A DNA stretch of 64,000 bases from Lingula anatina (Eukaryota; Brachiopoda; Lingulata; Lingulida; Lingulidae), in assembly GCF_001039355.2 (NCBI RefSeq), contig NW_019776077.1, forward strand, positions 1-64,000. Reading direction: 5' to 3'. Both the position numbers and the translations under genes were made by a program. Of the stretch, positions 50,368 to 63,021 are shown piece by piece (positions within the stretch are counted from its first letter, which is position 1; each line of letters starts with the position of its first letter). Under the pieces are notes generated by a model. It ran no database searches. It saw only the letters and a list, made by a program, of their open reading frames with translations, and had not been told where the DNA came from.

Positions 50368-53300
50368 ATGTCTGAGCTAGAAGCCGGTGTCCTGCATGTG
50401 GACATGAAAATTGACGATAAAAATGTATCTGAAGGAGCGTTGGCACTTTTACAAACTGTGAAACCCAGTTGGAAGAGTGAAGATGTGAAAATTAAGGTCT
50501 GATTTAACGAGCATTTTTATTTATTTGGCAACCAAGCTTACTTGCACTACTGCTAGCTCACCTGTGCATATGTTGTACGTTAGTGTTACTGTCTATGTTA
50601 TGTATACCCTGATATATAATCGTAAGCGAAATTGACCTGCCACAGTGTTAAGAAACTGAGGGTCCGTGACTCAGACCCCCACCCCTCCCCTCCCCTCCTC
50701 CGTTACATTTATACAGGTAATCGAGTTAGAATCTTTGGGCTCCATTCCCAGTAGTGACTCTGTCGGTTTTCAAAGATTGATCCAACTCTGCAGGGACCCA
50801 CTAAAAGAAATCAGCTTAAATGGATGACATGCCTGCCCTTCTTTTCAACATACAGCTGGTATGATCACCAGATTCCCTGTGTTCTTCTCAATTAACACCA
50901 GGAGGAGGTGTGTTTATCTGTTAAGCTGTTTGCATTCAGTGAGAGTCCCTGCAGAGTTGGATAAATCTATGTAGACTGATAGTGTCATTGGGAATGAGCC
51001 CTAAGATGAGGCTTACAGAATTGTTCAAATCAGTGGGAACAAGGTGCTGTATTATAATTAATGGGCTCTTGTACATGACATCTGCCTTTACATTGTACTT
51101 TGAAGTTTTTAGATGTATTTTACTGTGCTCATTGATGCATTTGAAGCAGGTTAACGTATCAAATCATTGGCACTTAACCCGATCAAATGACACCCTACAG
51201 CATAACTCAGAATAATACCAATTGTGGATCATTGCATTCATATTTAAAAAAAAAAAAAAAATGTTATGAAAAACTATGCTTTTTGTTGCACATGCAGTAG
51301 TAACGTGTCATATATTGCTAAGGTGTTTGATAGATTTTTACAATCAGGAGGGTTGGATAAATAGCCAGGTCAGATTTATGGTAAATAGCTAGGTCAGATT
51401 TACGACCAGAAAGCTGATCTTACTAAGTGATAAATTTGGTGTATCCTTTGGCATGTGGACTTTAATTGTTTGAGATGTAATTACAAGACACTGGTACTAG
51501 TGATTTATATGCTTTACAGGGGATCTATGTTTGCTTCATATGTAATTTTAAGATTTATACACATTCAGCATGCCAACAGCCACAGGCAAAAGAGCCTGGG
51601 TACCATTAAACAGTATGCTACTCACGTATGCATGCACAGTACTTACAATGTGCATACATACTCATAATACTCCGGGCCCGTTACTCCCACAGTCAGTTGA
51701 AAAAAGACATCGTCAAAGTCAGCATTTTGATTCATATCATGTTTTAATTTTTAATGCTAAATGTAGCAGAACAGCACAGATTGCTTTGCTGTGGTATATG
51801 CTTGATACTTAACAAGTGTCTGTGATTCCATATGATTGGTGAAACCATTTCTGATCCTTTCATTTGGTGAACACAAATTCAGTGAATGCAAATTAATAAT
51901 ATACAATATGTAACAACAGAATAAACTAAATTTATGTTTTCAACATAACTGAACAATTCAAAGTTTCAAACTCAATGGCTGCAGCAAAAGCTGTCATGGT
52001 AGAACACAGTTGTTATTACATGTAAAGAAGGTAAACAGAAGATCATGTTATCATGATAATGGGTCATTACCATCAAGGTGCCACACATTTTCTACAATGT
52101 CTGAAAAGCATTAAACAAACTCTGTGTAATCAAAAAAATTATAATGAAGCAAAATCTGTACCATTTTAAATTTTACAGGTTTTCACAGATGGAATAACCA
52201 ACAAACTTGTTGGTTTATACCTTCCAGAAAATCCTAGCGACACAGTGTTGGTCCGCATTTATGGACAAAACACAGAGCTGTTTATAGATAGAAAAAAGGA
52301 ACTCCAAAATATGGTTTTGCTCCACAGCGCAGGGTGCGCTCCTGAGGTGTACTGCTCCTTCAATAATGGGCTGTGCTATGCATTTGTTCCTGGTATTGTT
52401 GGAAATAGAGATTTGGTCAGGGATGAGAAAGTCAGAAAGTGAGTTGTGCGCAGAGCTGTTTATGTTTGCGTGCTTGCATGTATGTGCATTGATACATGTG
52501 CATGCATTTAAGTTGCATTTATTTAATCACTTGAATTGCACATTTTAAATAACATTTGTGAATGTATAAAAAGAAGTCCCCAAGCTTATTTAAAGAATTG
52601 TATTTTTTGATGTTTAAAGGTTAATATATTAGAATGATTATCCTTGCTACTGTATTCAGTCGATTATTTAAGAGTTTGGATAATTTCATGATTATCTTAT
52701 GTGTAGTTTTTTCTCAAAGTTTTGTTGCAGTTGCTTTTTAAGGAAGGCAGTAAATCAAATGAACCGAAATTTCCATCATGAAGTTTGACTTTCCATAGGC
52801 GATCACCATAGTTTATATAATGATCTGTTTTATCATAGTTATCCTAATGTTGATATTGTTGTTTACATATCTACTAGTACATGCAGTTATCTTATGGAAA
52901 TTATGTACATGTATCTACCTTCAGATGGAAGTCACTCAATCAAAACAACAGAATTTTCCATCATGTACTCTAGTTTGACTTTCCAAAGATAATGAACAGT
53001 AGGTAAATAAACTCTGTGTTACAGTGTATCTATTCATGGTTGCTCGATGGTGCTGTTATATCAAACAGTGATTTTATGGTGATATGGGTATTTACTTTGT
53101 AGGTTAATAGCCAAGGAGATGAGTAGAATTCATTCCATCCAAAATGCAGGCAGCATCAATGATAAAAAAATAAAAATCTCACCAGAAGCTATGGTGTTCA
53201 AGAAAATCAGGTCCTGGTTAGAACTGGTGCCAGATCATCTTGACAATACAGAGCAGGATGAAAGGTTGGAAGACATCACATGAAAAAAAATATTGTTACC

Positions 53301-55499
53301 TTTTTGCGATGTGATGGAACTGGTATCTGTTGTAACTTAACATTTTTGTCTGACAAGGTACATTTTCCATAAACCGTAGTCCTGAATTGCTGCTCTTGTC
53401 GGTATTGTAAATTTTTGTCGGGGAACTTTTCTATAAATGGTTTGTATAGACATTCTCCTAGGGACAGCTTTATTTGACAATTAAGAATAAGATTTACAAC
53501 TAAAATAAACAAATCTAACTGATATTTTATGTTTTATTCATTTATCCTAGCTTGGTCTTACATTTTGTGAACATGAATATGTATAAGTTTTTTTTTAAAA
53601 GGTAACAGGATACTGCTCACTATTTGAAATGACCTGCATATTGACTTACTGCTATTGATCTGTTCTGGGTTTGTATTTAATTGTTGTTTAATAAAAAAGA
53701 TTAAATCAGATTACAGTAGCCTTTTTTTCAGAGAATTGATTCATGAAATATATAAATTTTTGCTCTTCAACTAGATATCAAAGAGAAATCAAGAAGAGGC
53801 ATGAATTAGAAGCTGAATTGTCTGAGCTCCAGGGACCATTAGAGGCTCTTAACTCACCAGTGGTGTTCTGTCACAATGACATTCTCTGTGCTAACCTTGT
53901 GTATGATGCAAGTCAAGGTACTTAAGATAAGAGCATCATTGTTGTATTACAAATATTTTTGTGTGGTTTTCAGATTAAAAAAAATAATAAATTAAAAAAA
54001 TAATTTGCATTGCTTAATATGCATTTTAGCAATGTATCTTTAATAGTTTTTTTAGATGGTTTTGATAAAATTTTAAACAAAGTGGATATCAACTTACTTT
54101 TGCATTAATTGCACATTGATAATTTAGATACAATGGTCTCAATTTTTAAAGTTAAGAAATCAATATATTGTGTCTCAAAAATTTTTTTTGTAGATTACTG
54201 TCAGTTTTTGACTATTTTATGCAATATCCACTGACTTTTTGAATATGTATATGCACATTTCATATTTAGATAAGGTAGTGTTCATAGATTATGAATATGC
54301 TGACTACAATTATCAAGCTTTTGATATTGGAGACCACTTCTGTGAATTTGCAGGTACTGTCCACTTTCCTTCCTCCCACTCTCTCTCTCCTTTGAAGTGA
54401 ATATTACATATATGATAACATTTTTTTGTATTTTAAACAAAGTTACTGTTATGTTTTAGAGACTCCAAGCACTTTGAGAACTTTTTGGTGTACATAAAAA
54501 AGATAATAAATAAAAATAAAATAAAATGAAAATAAAAAGATTGCTTGAAGACTTCTAATGTACCTAAGAAAGATAATGATAAATAAGAATTAAATAAAAT
54601 GAAAATAGAAAGACTGCTTGAAACTTTCTTGCTATAGTAGTTACACTGTCAGATTATTATTTTTTTAATGCATTTTTCATTTCCTCAGGGGTGGATGATG
54701 TTGACTACTCTTTATACCCTGACAAGGACTTGCAGCTGAAGTGGCTTAGAACTTATCTAGAATGTGAGAAAGAACTCAAAAATCTACCAGCAAGTGATGT
54801 GACTGACAAGGATGTAGAGATATTATATGTTCAAGTGAATAAATTTGCTCTTGTAAGTATATAAAATGTTTATATATTTGAATATAACAATTTACATCTA
54901 TTAAACCTGTGGTGGTTCAATTGATCATGAGAATGCATTCAACTAAATGGCATGATATTCTAAAATTATTCTTTTTAATTCTTTGTGAAAATATAGAACA
55001 GTACTGTCATGCAGTTTTCTTTTTTCATTCAAAAAGCTCCACAAAAAGATCTTGCACCATAAATATTGCATTTTTACGAGTATAATGGTCCCCCTTTAAT
55101 TACAGCTCGCCCATTTCTTCTGGGGAGTTTGGGCTATCCTTCAAGCAAGATTCTCAAACATAGAATTTGACTTTGTTCAGTAAGTTATATTTCTTAAACT
55201 ATATTTGTTACTATTTTAATTAAAAAAACACTGACTATATCATTACAATATCAAACATTTTTACATTCTGTTGTTTTAACTGATTTTATGTGAAAAAGAT
55301 AATGAAAATTTGAATAGTGTGTTTTCATGAGCATTCATCCTGGTAAAAAAACAAGTCGATTGTACTTTTATGTTATTCATAATTGATATCTATTTTATTT
55401 ATCATGTTATCTATTTTAATTTTTAGATATGCAGCACAGAGGTTTGGGGAATATTTCAATAGAAAGCATGAATTCTTAGCTCTGAAACTTCCACAGTAG
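50368..55499 (+). CDS. ETNK1: ethanolamine kinase
   Basis: Eight exons: 50368-50496, 52179-52438, 53103-53264, 53775-53917, 54270-54353, 54689-54852, 55106-55179, 55427-55499, all in phase, 362 residues. It phosphorylates ethanolamine with ATP, the first step of the CDP-ethanolamine (Kennedy) route to phosphatidylethanolamine, in the cytosol. Visible family blocks are FTDGITNKLVGLY, VLVRIYGQNTELFIDR, GCAPEVYCSFNNGLCYAF, the Brenner kinase motif CHNDILCANLVY (HxDxxxxN), the metal-binding region VFIDYEYADYNYQAFDIG followed by HFCEFAGV, YSLYPD, and FALAHFFWGVWAILQA. The paralogue ETNK2 and the choline kinases share the fold, but the GITNKL and HNDILCANL forms favour ethanolamine kinase. An allelic exon 1 is at 48263-48391. 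Confidence 0.94.
50497..52178 (+). other. ETNK1 intron 1
   Basis: Contains a MITE B copy, a poly(A) run near 51246-51260 and the end of duplication 5 at about 51536. No coding sequence supported. Confidence 0.65.
50737..51002. mobile_element. MITE family B, allelic duplicate of copy 2
   Basis: Matches 48633-48900 closely, with SNPs and small indels, at the same place in ETNK1 intron 1. It is the same insertion on the second haplotype. Confidence 0.7.
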
Positions 55500-56443
55500 A
55501 AAAAGTGTATATCAAGCCTTAAAAAAAAAAAGATTGGTACAGATAATATCAATGGCAGAAATATTCTGTGGAACTCATGGGGAAAGCAGGTGCACTTGTA
55601 GATAATTAGAAGTAAAATTTGCACAAATTGTATAATGTTGTGATCATGGTGTACTGATACAAGTTTTCTTGTATAGTTTCTTGCACAAAAGCTCCATATG
55701 CTCATCATATCATACTGACATGGAAATCATATCCCTGGCCTCAATTATTTAAGACAGAATACAGGTACTTACAAACGCAACAATCAATTCTGCCGGCCAT
55801 GTTCTACTATATAAAATACAATGCTGGCTCCACATTTCCAGTCTTGTTGACTGGAGTTCAGTCCAGATGACTCATCTCTGTAAACCATTTGAATACATTT
55901 GGCTCACCATAGTACGCCATTCTAATGACAAATGATTTCACTCCACGTAAGTTGTGTAGTGTGTGCATGTACTTGCATGCGTGCATTGGAGGCATATGTG
56001 CTTCCTACAGTGAACTGTTGTAATCATTTGAGATTCATATTGACTGGACGTTAAATATGCTGGCCTTATTGCACTGCATTTATTGTAACATTTATTTAGC
56101 TTCTACTTTAAGGGATATCTTTAGTTTATACATTTGGTGTCAAGTCTGTTTTGCACAATATACATATATACTGTTGAATGATTTGTACATTAATTGTTAA
56201 GATTTTGGATAATATTATTTTGTAGTGGTTTTATCATGTTATGTATATTTTAAAATCTTGGATAACTGTATATCGATGAGTTAATCAAATCATAAAAATG
56301 GTAACAAAATTTGTCCTACTTAAATCATAGAACTTCTGAAAGGATAACAAGGTATTTAGAGTTGTATAAATTGGACTTAAAAGGACTGTTTTTGATACTT
56401 CAGTGAATGATGGAAAACCATGATCATCTTGACATTTTTTTGT

Positions 56444-56449
56444 AATAAA
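56444..56449 (+). terminator. candidate poly(A) signal for ETNK1
   Basis: AATAAA about 945 nt downstream of the ETNK1 stop codon, the first clear signal in the 3' flank. Confidence 0.45.
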
Positions 56450-58629
56450 CAATATTGATAAAACTTAAGCATATTGTTTTTGTTGATTTTATTGGGCATT
56501 TTCCTGAGCTGCACTTTTTATTTCCACTTTGGACTTTAAGTAAAAGTAAGTTTGATGTTAATATTACACTTCATTAAAGACACTTGTCTTCTCCAAACAG
56601 AAGGGCAATGGTTGAACTGCACAAATATTGCTTTTTCTGCTTAGTTTTTCTAAGCTTATCTTTAACTGAATTAAGTTTGTCTTAGTTTCACGGTGTTGAT
56701 GGTGACTTATTTTAATCTATTTTGTGCTCTTTGGCACCATTCAAGTAAACTATTATGGAAATAATACAGTTTTTAATTGAATGTGAATCTCCAATTAGGA
56801 TGAATTAAAGGTGCTCAGTACCGACCTTTGACCCTCCTTTCCTGATGCTAGCCATAAGTCTGTAGTAATTCTGGGGAAATTAGAAAGCCCTTATCCTACA
56901 CTAGAGGGCGAGTCCTATAAATTCTGCCATACATTTGAGGACTGACATTCATGTTGTGCGCAATTCAAAACTATCAATGAAGATAGTCGACAGGTAGCAA
57001 GGTTGGTCAGGATGTGACATATTGGACTATTTTTTGGCAGGATACATGGTATATCTGTTAAAATGGGCAAAAAGTAAAACTTGCCATATCAGTTCAACAA
57101 GAATATATATATATTTTTTTTGCTTAATGTGTTTAAAATAGTACTCTTTTGCCCTGTATCTGTATTTTTTAATTGAATATTAGAAATACAAGATCTCACA
57201 GGGGACTCATATGGTTATTATAAATGCTGCTGAAGGTATATTGTGGTTGGTGTGCCTGTGTATAGCACACATTCATGGTATTAGTATAACACATGACTCT
57301 AGAACTTGTGAACCACAATATCAGTGAGGTTTAAAACAAACATGTTTTGCAGATGTGGATTATTTTTTTAAAAAAAAAGTTCATTTTTTGTTTGCTGTAA
57401 GTAGTTGGTTCATCACTGTCCTAACAACTTTATCTAGTATAGTATAATTACCAAAAAATTAGGTAGATTCATTATCATGGAATACAAAAAGAATTACATA
57501 ACAGAACTGAAATCAAAACACCCACTCTTTTATTAAACTATGCTGCATGAAGCAGGCTAATGTGTTTGGGGTAATTTCTCAAAGTGTGATATGTTAGACT
57601 ACAGTCTATATATTTTTTAATCTGTACAACTGAGCAACTGAAGATAAGGTGAAAATTAAGAAAAACAAATGTTGGCTTGCATTATATAGCTTACTGTCAA
57701 TTCATACCAGTATTTTCCTCATTCCTACTGAAGGATGGGACTAAATATTTTTATGACTTTTTTCTTAGATACGACTTTTTTCTAAGATACGAAATCAAGC
57801 ACAGTTGGAATAAGTGCTTGTTGTGTTATTACAGCTCATTATAGCACAATGTGTGGGGGAGGGAGAAATAAAATCTCACTATATCAGAAATTAAATCTTA
57901 CTTTATCAGAATACCATATTTCATTTCACAATCTAAGATCTGGGTCCAGCCTGTACCAGGACCTATTGCAGTAATTGAGCACATGCGAAATCCATCAAGT
58001 TTCCAGAACAAGCTGGCAGCTGCTTTTGTTGTGAATTTATATGCTGTTGTTTTGTATGTCCTGACTCCAACTCTGAGGCTGGAGTAGGATGGGATGTGCT
58101 TTGTGGGGATCTCTACCCAACCCAAAAAATTATCACTGAGATATGAAAGAAATGTGAAAAACTGGATTGTTTAATAGCAAAATTATGTAAAACAATTCCA
58201 CTTGGAGGTCATATTTCAAATGAGGTTATCGTGAAGGTGGTTTGGTGATAAATGAAGTCAGAAATCGTAATTGATGGCTTATGTGCTGTCTTATCTTAAA
58301 GAAGAATGGTAAAATATTGAAAACAGGATTGTTAAAAGCATGATTCAGTTTTTATTAAACCTCAGATGATGAACTGATGATATTAAAATTTCATTTTAAC
58401 TGTATTCATACAAGTTAAGGATGTTTCTGATTACTGATTTAATCATCTTTTCTCTCAGTTAGTGTTTGCTGCTCAAAACATTATGAAAATGTTAGGACAG
58501 ATTTTAAGCTGAAAATGAATTTTTGATGGTTGGCACACATGGACACCCCCATAAGGGATTTGATGCAAAATGATACCTGCCATGTACAGTGTGAGAGTCA
58601 GCTGACACTTCCTCAGCGTGTGTAGACAG

Positions 58630-58637
58630 TATTTAAG
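58630..58637 (+). promoter_or_regulatory. candidate TATA box of the FAS1/EMI gene
   Basis: TATTTAAG, about 240 nt before the ATG at 58878. A start site about 30 nt downstream would give a 5' UTR of roughly 210 nt. Inference from position only. Confidence 0.35.
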
Positions 58638-58877
58638 CTGGGAAACAGAAGTTGTTTGCTGCCAACTTGCCTCTTGTTTTATCAGAAGGGTTCACACTGT
58701 GTGCTTTGTGCAGAAATCATTCAAGCCATTCTGTTTTGTTTGAGACAAGGGCAAAACAAAGACACCACTTGGACACTTTATTAAACATCATTAATTTTAA
58801 ACTTTTTTCTTTTCGGGCAATAGTTCTAAAGTGTTAGACTTGGGACAGTTGTACAACTCCAAGCTTTTGCACCTACT

Positions 58878-61800
58878 ATGAATACCAGCATCTTGTCTGT
58901 GTTAATTCTAGTTATTTTGGTGGGAGTTAACTGCGGATTTCGGCCACGAGGCTCATTTCACAGTGATGATGGAGGCTGGGATCCAGATAACTGGATGAAA
59001 TGGATCCGCAACTCTGAGCGCCGTGATCGTGAACGAGGAAACAGAGGGAACAGAGGGGAACAGCCAGGAGAGTTGGACGAGGATGAACTTGCACCAGAAC
59101 TTTTTATACCTACAATAGAACCGCTGCCTTCTACTTCAGAACCAGATGTGAACTTCAACATTAAAGTTGGTGGACTTAAGTGAGTATATTGTCTTTTGAT
59201 TTTTTTGGAAATTTTTGGATATGTCATTAAATTGTGGTAATGACTTTTCATTGAAGTCATTCCCACAATTTAATATTAAAATAATTTTGTGCCTGATTTA
59301 ATTGTTTTTCAAATTGATTTCAATCATGTGGTGACATGAAAGTTGATATCTACTTCAGAAAGTGAATATATATACAATATGAATTTGTGGAATGGTGATT
59401 TTCATTACATCTTGATTTGTGTACATGTGACTTGTGTAGATGTATATAGCCTTAACTAAATTTGCTCTTTGTCAATCTCTGAAGTTTGCAAGTATCATAC
59501 ATTATGAACCAATTGGCTTTAATAAGACTTCTTGCCAAAACTTTTTTAACTTTCATAAGTTAATTTAATCAACATATGTTTGCCAATATGTTGTTCAAAA
59601 ATTAAATTTAATTTAATTAAAAAAAAATGGAAGAATATCCTGTAAGCATGAGGTCCACATACATTTCTCAGTTGGCCACAAAACAAACGTTCAGTCACGT
59701 GCTGTCCACTATATGGTAGGTTGGTATAAACATACCAAAAGTGTTTTCATGGAATATGTTCTTGTGATTGAGAAAACAGACAGACTTAATTGGAATATGT
59801 GATCATAAGCACTTTACAATACTGGTAAATGTTTCAGCACTCTTAAACACTGCGCCACTTTGATCGTTGCTTTCTAAATTGATAATGGCTTGTGCTGTTT
59901 TTGTTTTTTCAACCCTGTAAAGTTTCTCAAAAGAATGCCTATGTTAATTATGCTATTTCAGTAAATGTTGTGGCAATGTGGCAAACTGCAGGAATATGCA
60001 TTGGCTATCCATTGACAACATTTAGTTGCTTATTGTAACCTTCATTTAGAAGCTATGTAATTGCAGTTGCAAATGACCATGATGTTTCAAAACCTTATGT
60101 AATATTCCAATGCAAGTTTTCAAAATAGTTGTGTCTTACTGTTCCTTAATAGTCAATGTTGATTTGATTTAACTTGGTAGAATCAGAATTTGATTGTGTT
60201 AAACCTTTATTTTATTTTATACATTTTACTTTTTTGCAGAAATTGAATATTTAGTCTTGATTTGATTAAATTTGGTAGAGTGTTAAAGCAGCTTTGTACT
60301 GGTATATTTTCTATTTCTTCCTTTTCAGCCTGGGATGGGATGGTATTTTTTCACAACATGAAGGGAAATGGCCAAATATCTTTAGAAGAATATTTAGTGG
60401 TCCACCAAAACCCTGGTGGAAAGGGTGAGTTTAAGGATATGTTTTGAACTTTTTTTTAAATTAGAGGATTTTGCATCTGAAATACTTTCTTTAACTGCAG
60501 TACTTGTAATATGGTCAACTTATTGTATATTATACAATAGAATGTAGAATAAAAAAAAACGCTAGACCTAATATTAGTAATATAAAAGATTTCATAATAT
60601 GTTTTGTAATATATACCGGTATGTATTATTCCTTTGTCACTGACATATGAATACAAAACCGCTCTACACAAAAAAAAAGAAAGAAAATTGTGTCCAAAAT
60701 TAGTTTGAAAGAAGTTTGTGAACAAATAACATCCGTATGTTTGAGAATATCTTGTGCTTTATTCACAGCACATTAGTGGGAAACTTAAGTAATTACACAA
60801 TTGACTATTTTTGGAGTTTTTCTATTAGGAGCTTAAAAAAAAAAACAATTGCGAGTTAGTTAGATGATATTAGTTGTTATTTTAATATAGGAGTTCAACA
60901 AATTTAAGAATTGCAAATTTTTAAGTGTTGGGGTATGTCTTCACACTTTGTTTATCATAGTGTATACACATGCGAACATGGGTAATATCAAAGCTAAGAA
61001 CACACACTTGGGTATAAGGGCAGTTATCCAATGAAACTTCAATGGGTCCTTATCAAATTTCAGTTATAAGACAATAAGCCTATTGTATATCATGTGAAAA
61101 AAATTATCCAAATATTAAACATTTTGATATATAAGAAAATAAACCAAAACAAAGTCCTCTAGTTGATATAAATGATTTTCAGAGGCAAACAAATAAAAGT
61201 GTTGAGTTGTTTTCCCTTTGCTTCTTTGAAATAAAAACACCAACACAAAAAGATTTAAGTCCAGTATTCAAGTTCTCTGCTTCTAGTAATCTTAACCATT
61301 GCAATTTTTTAGACCTAATGTGTGTGTGACCAGAGAAGAGAGGAATGAGACTGTTCCAGGTATTGTGACTCACCATCGAGTGTTTGCCAACTCCTACTGT
61401 GACGAAACAGAAACATCATACAAGTGCACTACAGAGTAAGAAAAACTTGTTCACTTATAGTTTCTTAACATATTTTTTATTTGTTTTATTTGTCATCAAA
61501 ACTATTTGTTCTATCTTGCATTCATTTATTGATTTTGATTCTTTCTCATGCCTTCTTTTTTTTCTTGGTCTCTCACTCTTTTACTTTCTATTTAATAGTA
61601 TGCATCATTTAGTGAGTATTAAAGCATGCACTCTGACCACTGGGTTATAGTAGTCTATTACAAAATTATTGTATGGTATACTTAAATTTTGTATACTATT
61701 TTAGAGACCCCTGATATCAGAGGGTAATAAAAGCACAGGAAGAACTGTATTCTGCTATCTTGTCTTCAAAACTATAAATTAACTCCAGCAAACTGATCTG

Positions 61801-63021
61801 GCTTCAATTCAAGCATTATCGTCTATGAAATTGCATTTCACAGCGTCACAGTCTACGGTATCAAGAGGTCATTTGTTGTTACCTATGAATGTTGCCATGG
61901 TTTTGAAAAACCAGCAGGGGCATCTGGATGCACTAAGAGTATGTATAAATTCTTGATGTTAGCAATATCATTATGTATTATTAGGAACCTATATGATGCT
62001 AGATTTTTTCTCTTTTAAACTGTTGTCTTATGTGAGATTACCAGTACTTATGGTTCAGAACAAACAAACAACAAAAAAATGAATGAAATAATAACCAGTT
62101 TGATCTTTTTGTATTAATTCCTGTTCATTCGTAGTATTTTATTTTCATTGCACAAAAAGGAAGAGAGAGACTTCTTTCCATATTATTAAGCAATTTGAGA
62201 AAAAATTAAATAATATTAAGCAATTTGAGAAAAAATTCAGTGTGTCTGTAAATTGTGAGTTCAAGGGGGAGTAGAGCAAGTGCTGCCAAACAATAACATA
62301 CCAGTGCATCTGCCATTTCAGTGCAGAAAAAATAAGATCTGGGTGGTTGAACCCCCCACCACCCCCCACCCCACCCCCTCAAATTCTGTCAAGAAAAGTT
62401 TCTCTTTTTTATCTGAAAGTTTACTTTCTGCCACATGGGATTGTCACTACATCCCTGTCACATTTGAATAAAAAAACAACAGTTTATAAATACTTCATTC
62501 TGTTTCCTGTGGAGAGTTTTAACACAACTGACTGTGCTTTTAAGTACATGGTTAAAAAAAGAAGGCCTAAAGATTTCTTGAAAAAGAGAAGAACGAATGT
62601 ATAAAAAAGTTTTGAGTGTTTTCAGAAGATCAGTGCCTGACTTAGAAATGCTAGTTCTATTAGTTAAATGTATTTAATTGGGATGAACATCATATCAATT
62701 TTTTTTAAATGGCCATTTACATTTGAATATTTCACTTTAAAAATGAAATGTTCTAACATTCTCTATAGAATATATAAGTTCCAATTTATACTAGTTTTTT
62801 TTTTATTTCAAGAAAAACTACATTTTGTCACTCTGAGACCTTTTTTTTTAATAGAATTAGTACTGAAGAACTTGGTGGAGACTGCCAGAGATCTGGACTC
62901 AGATGAGTTCTTAAGGGCTGTGGACAGTGTTGGTCTAACAGATACCTTGAAAGTTGAAAATCTAACATTGTTTGTACCAACCAATGAGGCTATCAAGGCA
63001 TACCTGGAGAAAGACTCACAG
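58878..63021 (+). CDS. TGFBI: secreted EMI + fasciclin (FAS1) protein, TGFBI/periostin family, 5' part
   Basis: Five exons seen: 58878-59179, 60329-60424, 61313-61435, 61844-61938, 62855-63021, phases consistent. The gene continues beyond the window. The N terminus MNTSILSVLILVILVGVNC is a signal peptide. It is followed by a charged Arg/Asp/Gly-rich segment and a Trp-rich part (GWDGIFSQHEGKWPNIF, PPKPWW). Then comes an EMI-type module with the family landmarks GPNVCV, YCDETETSYKC, TYECCHGFEKP and SGCTK. A FAS1 domain then begins: NLVETARDLDSDEFLRAV, TLFVPTNEAIKAYL. TGFBI and periostin are extracellular-matrix adhesion proteins binding collagen and integrins. Vertebrate members have four FAS1 domains; how many follow here cannot be seen. 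The N-terminal insert before EMI is longer than in vertebrate TGFBI. Confidence 0.85.
59226..59274. repeat. 21-bp inverted repeat (hairpin) in intron 1 of the FAS1 gene
   Basis: Arms 59226-59246 and 59254-59274 (ATTAAATTGTGG-AATGACTT and its complement) pair with one mismatch around a 7-nt loop. It lies about 50 nt after the exon 1 donor. Confidence 0.8.
61939..62854 (+). other. intron 4 of the FAS1 gene
   Basis: Holds a tandem pair of about 33 bp (TATTAAGCAATTTGAGAAAA twice, about 62181-62237) and a C-rich run near 62350-62380. No coding sequence supported. Confidence 0.55.

Larger units (their letters stand above)
47379..51536. repeat. apparent direct duplication 5 (about 2.1 kb x2 around N at 49493)
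   Basis: 47379-49492 and 49494-51536 each contain SDHAF2 exon 1, the promoter interval, ETNK1 exon 1 and a MITE B copy in ETNK1 intron 1. They differ by SNPs and indels, including an (ATA)n expansion with extra sequence at about 49408-49455 and different poly(A) lengths. ETNK1 exon 1 differs by two residues (LDAG/LEAG, GAMALL/GALALL). Interpreted as two haplotypes in series. Confidence 0.88.
55500..58877. other. ETNK1 3' UTR and intergenic region
   Basis: AATAAA at 56444-56449 is a plausible end for ETNK1, with a 3' UTR of about 0.95 kb. The rest has no recognised gene. A TATTTAAG box lies near 58630 ahead of the next gene. The minus-strand frames at 55373-55708 and 57898-58125 have no domain evidence. 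Confidence 0.55.

Noticed and set aside
55373-55708. 111-codon minus-strand frame
   Set aside because: Overlaps the ETNK1 last exon and 3' UTR in antisense and has no domain.
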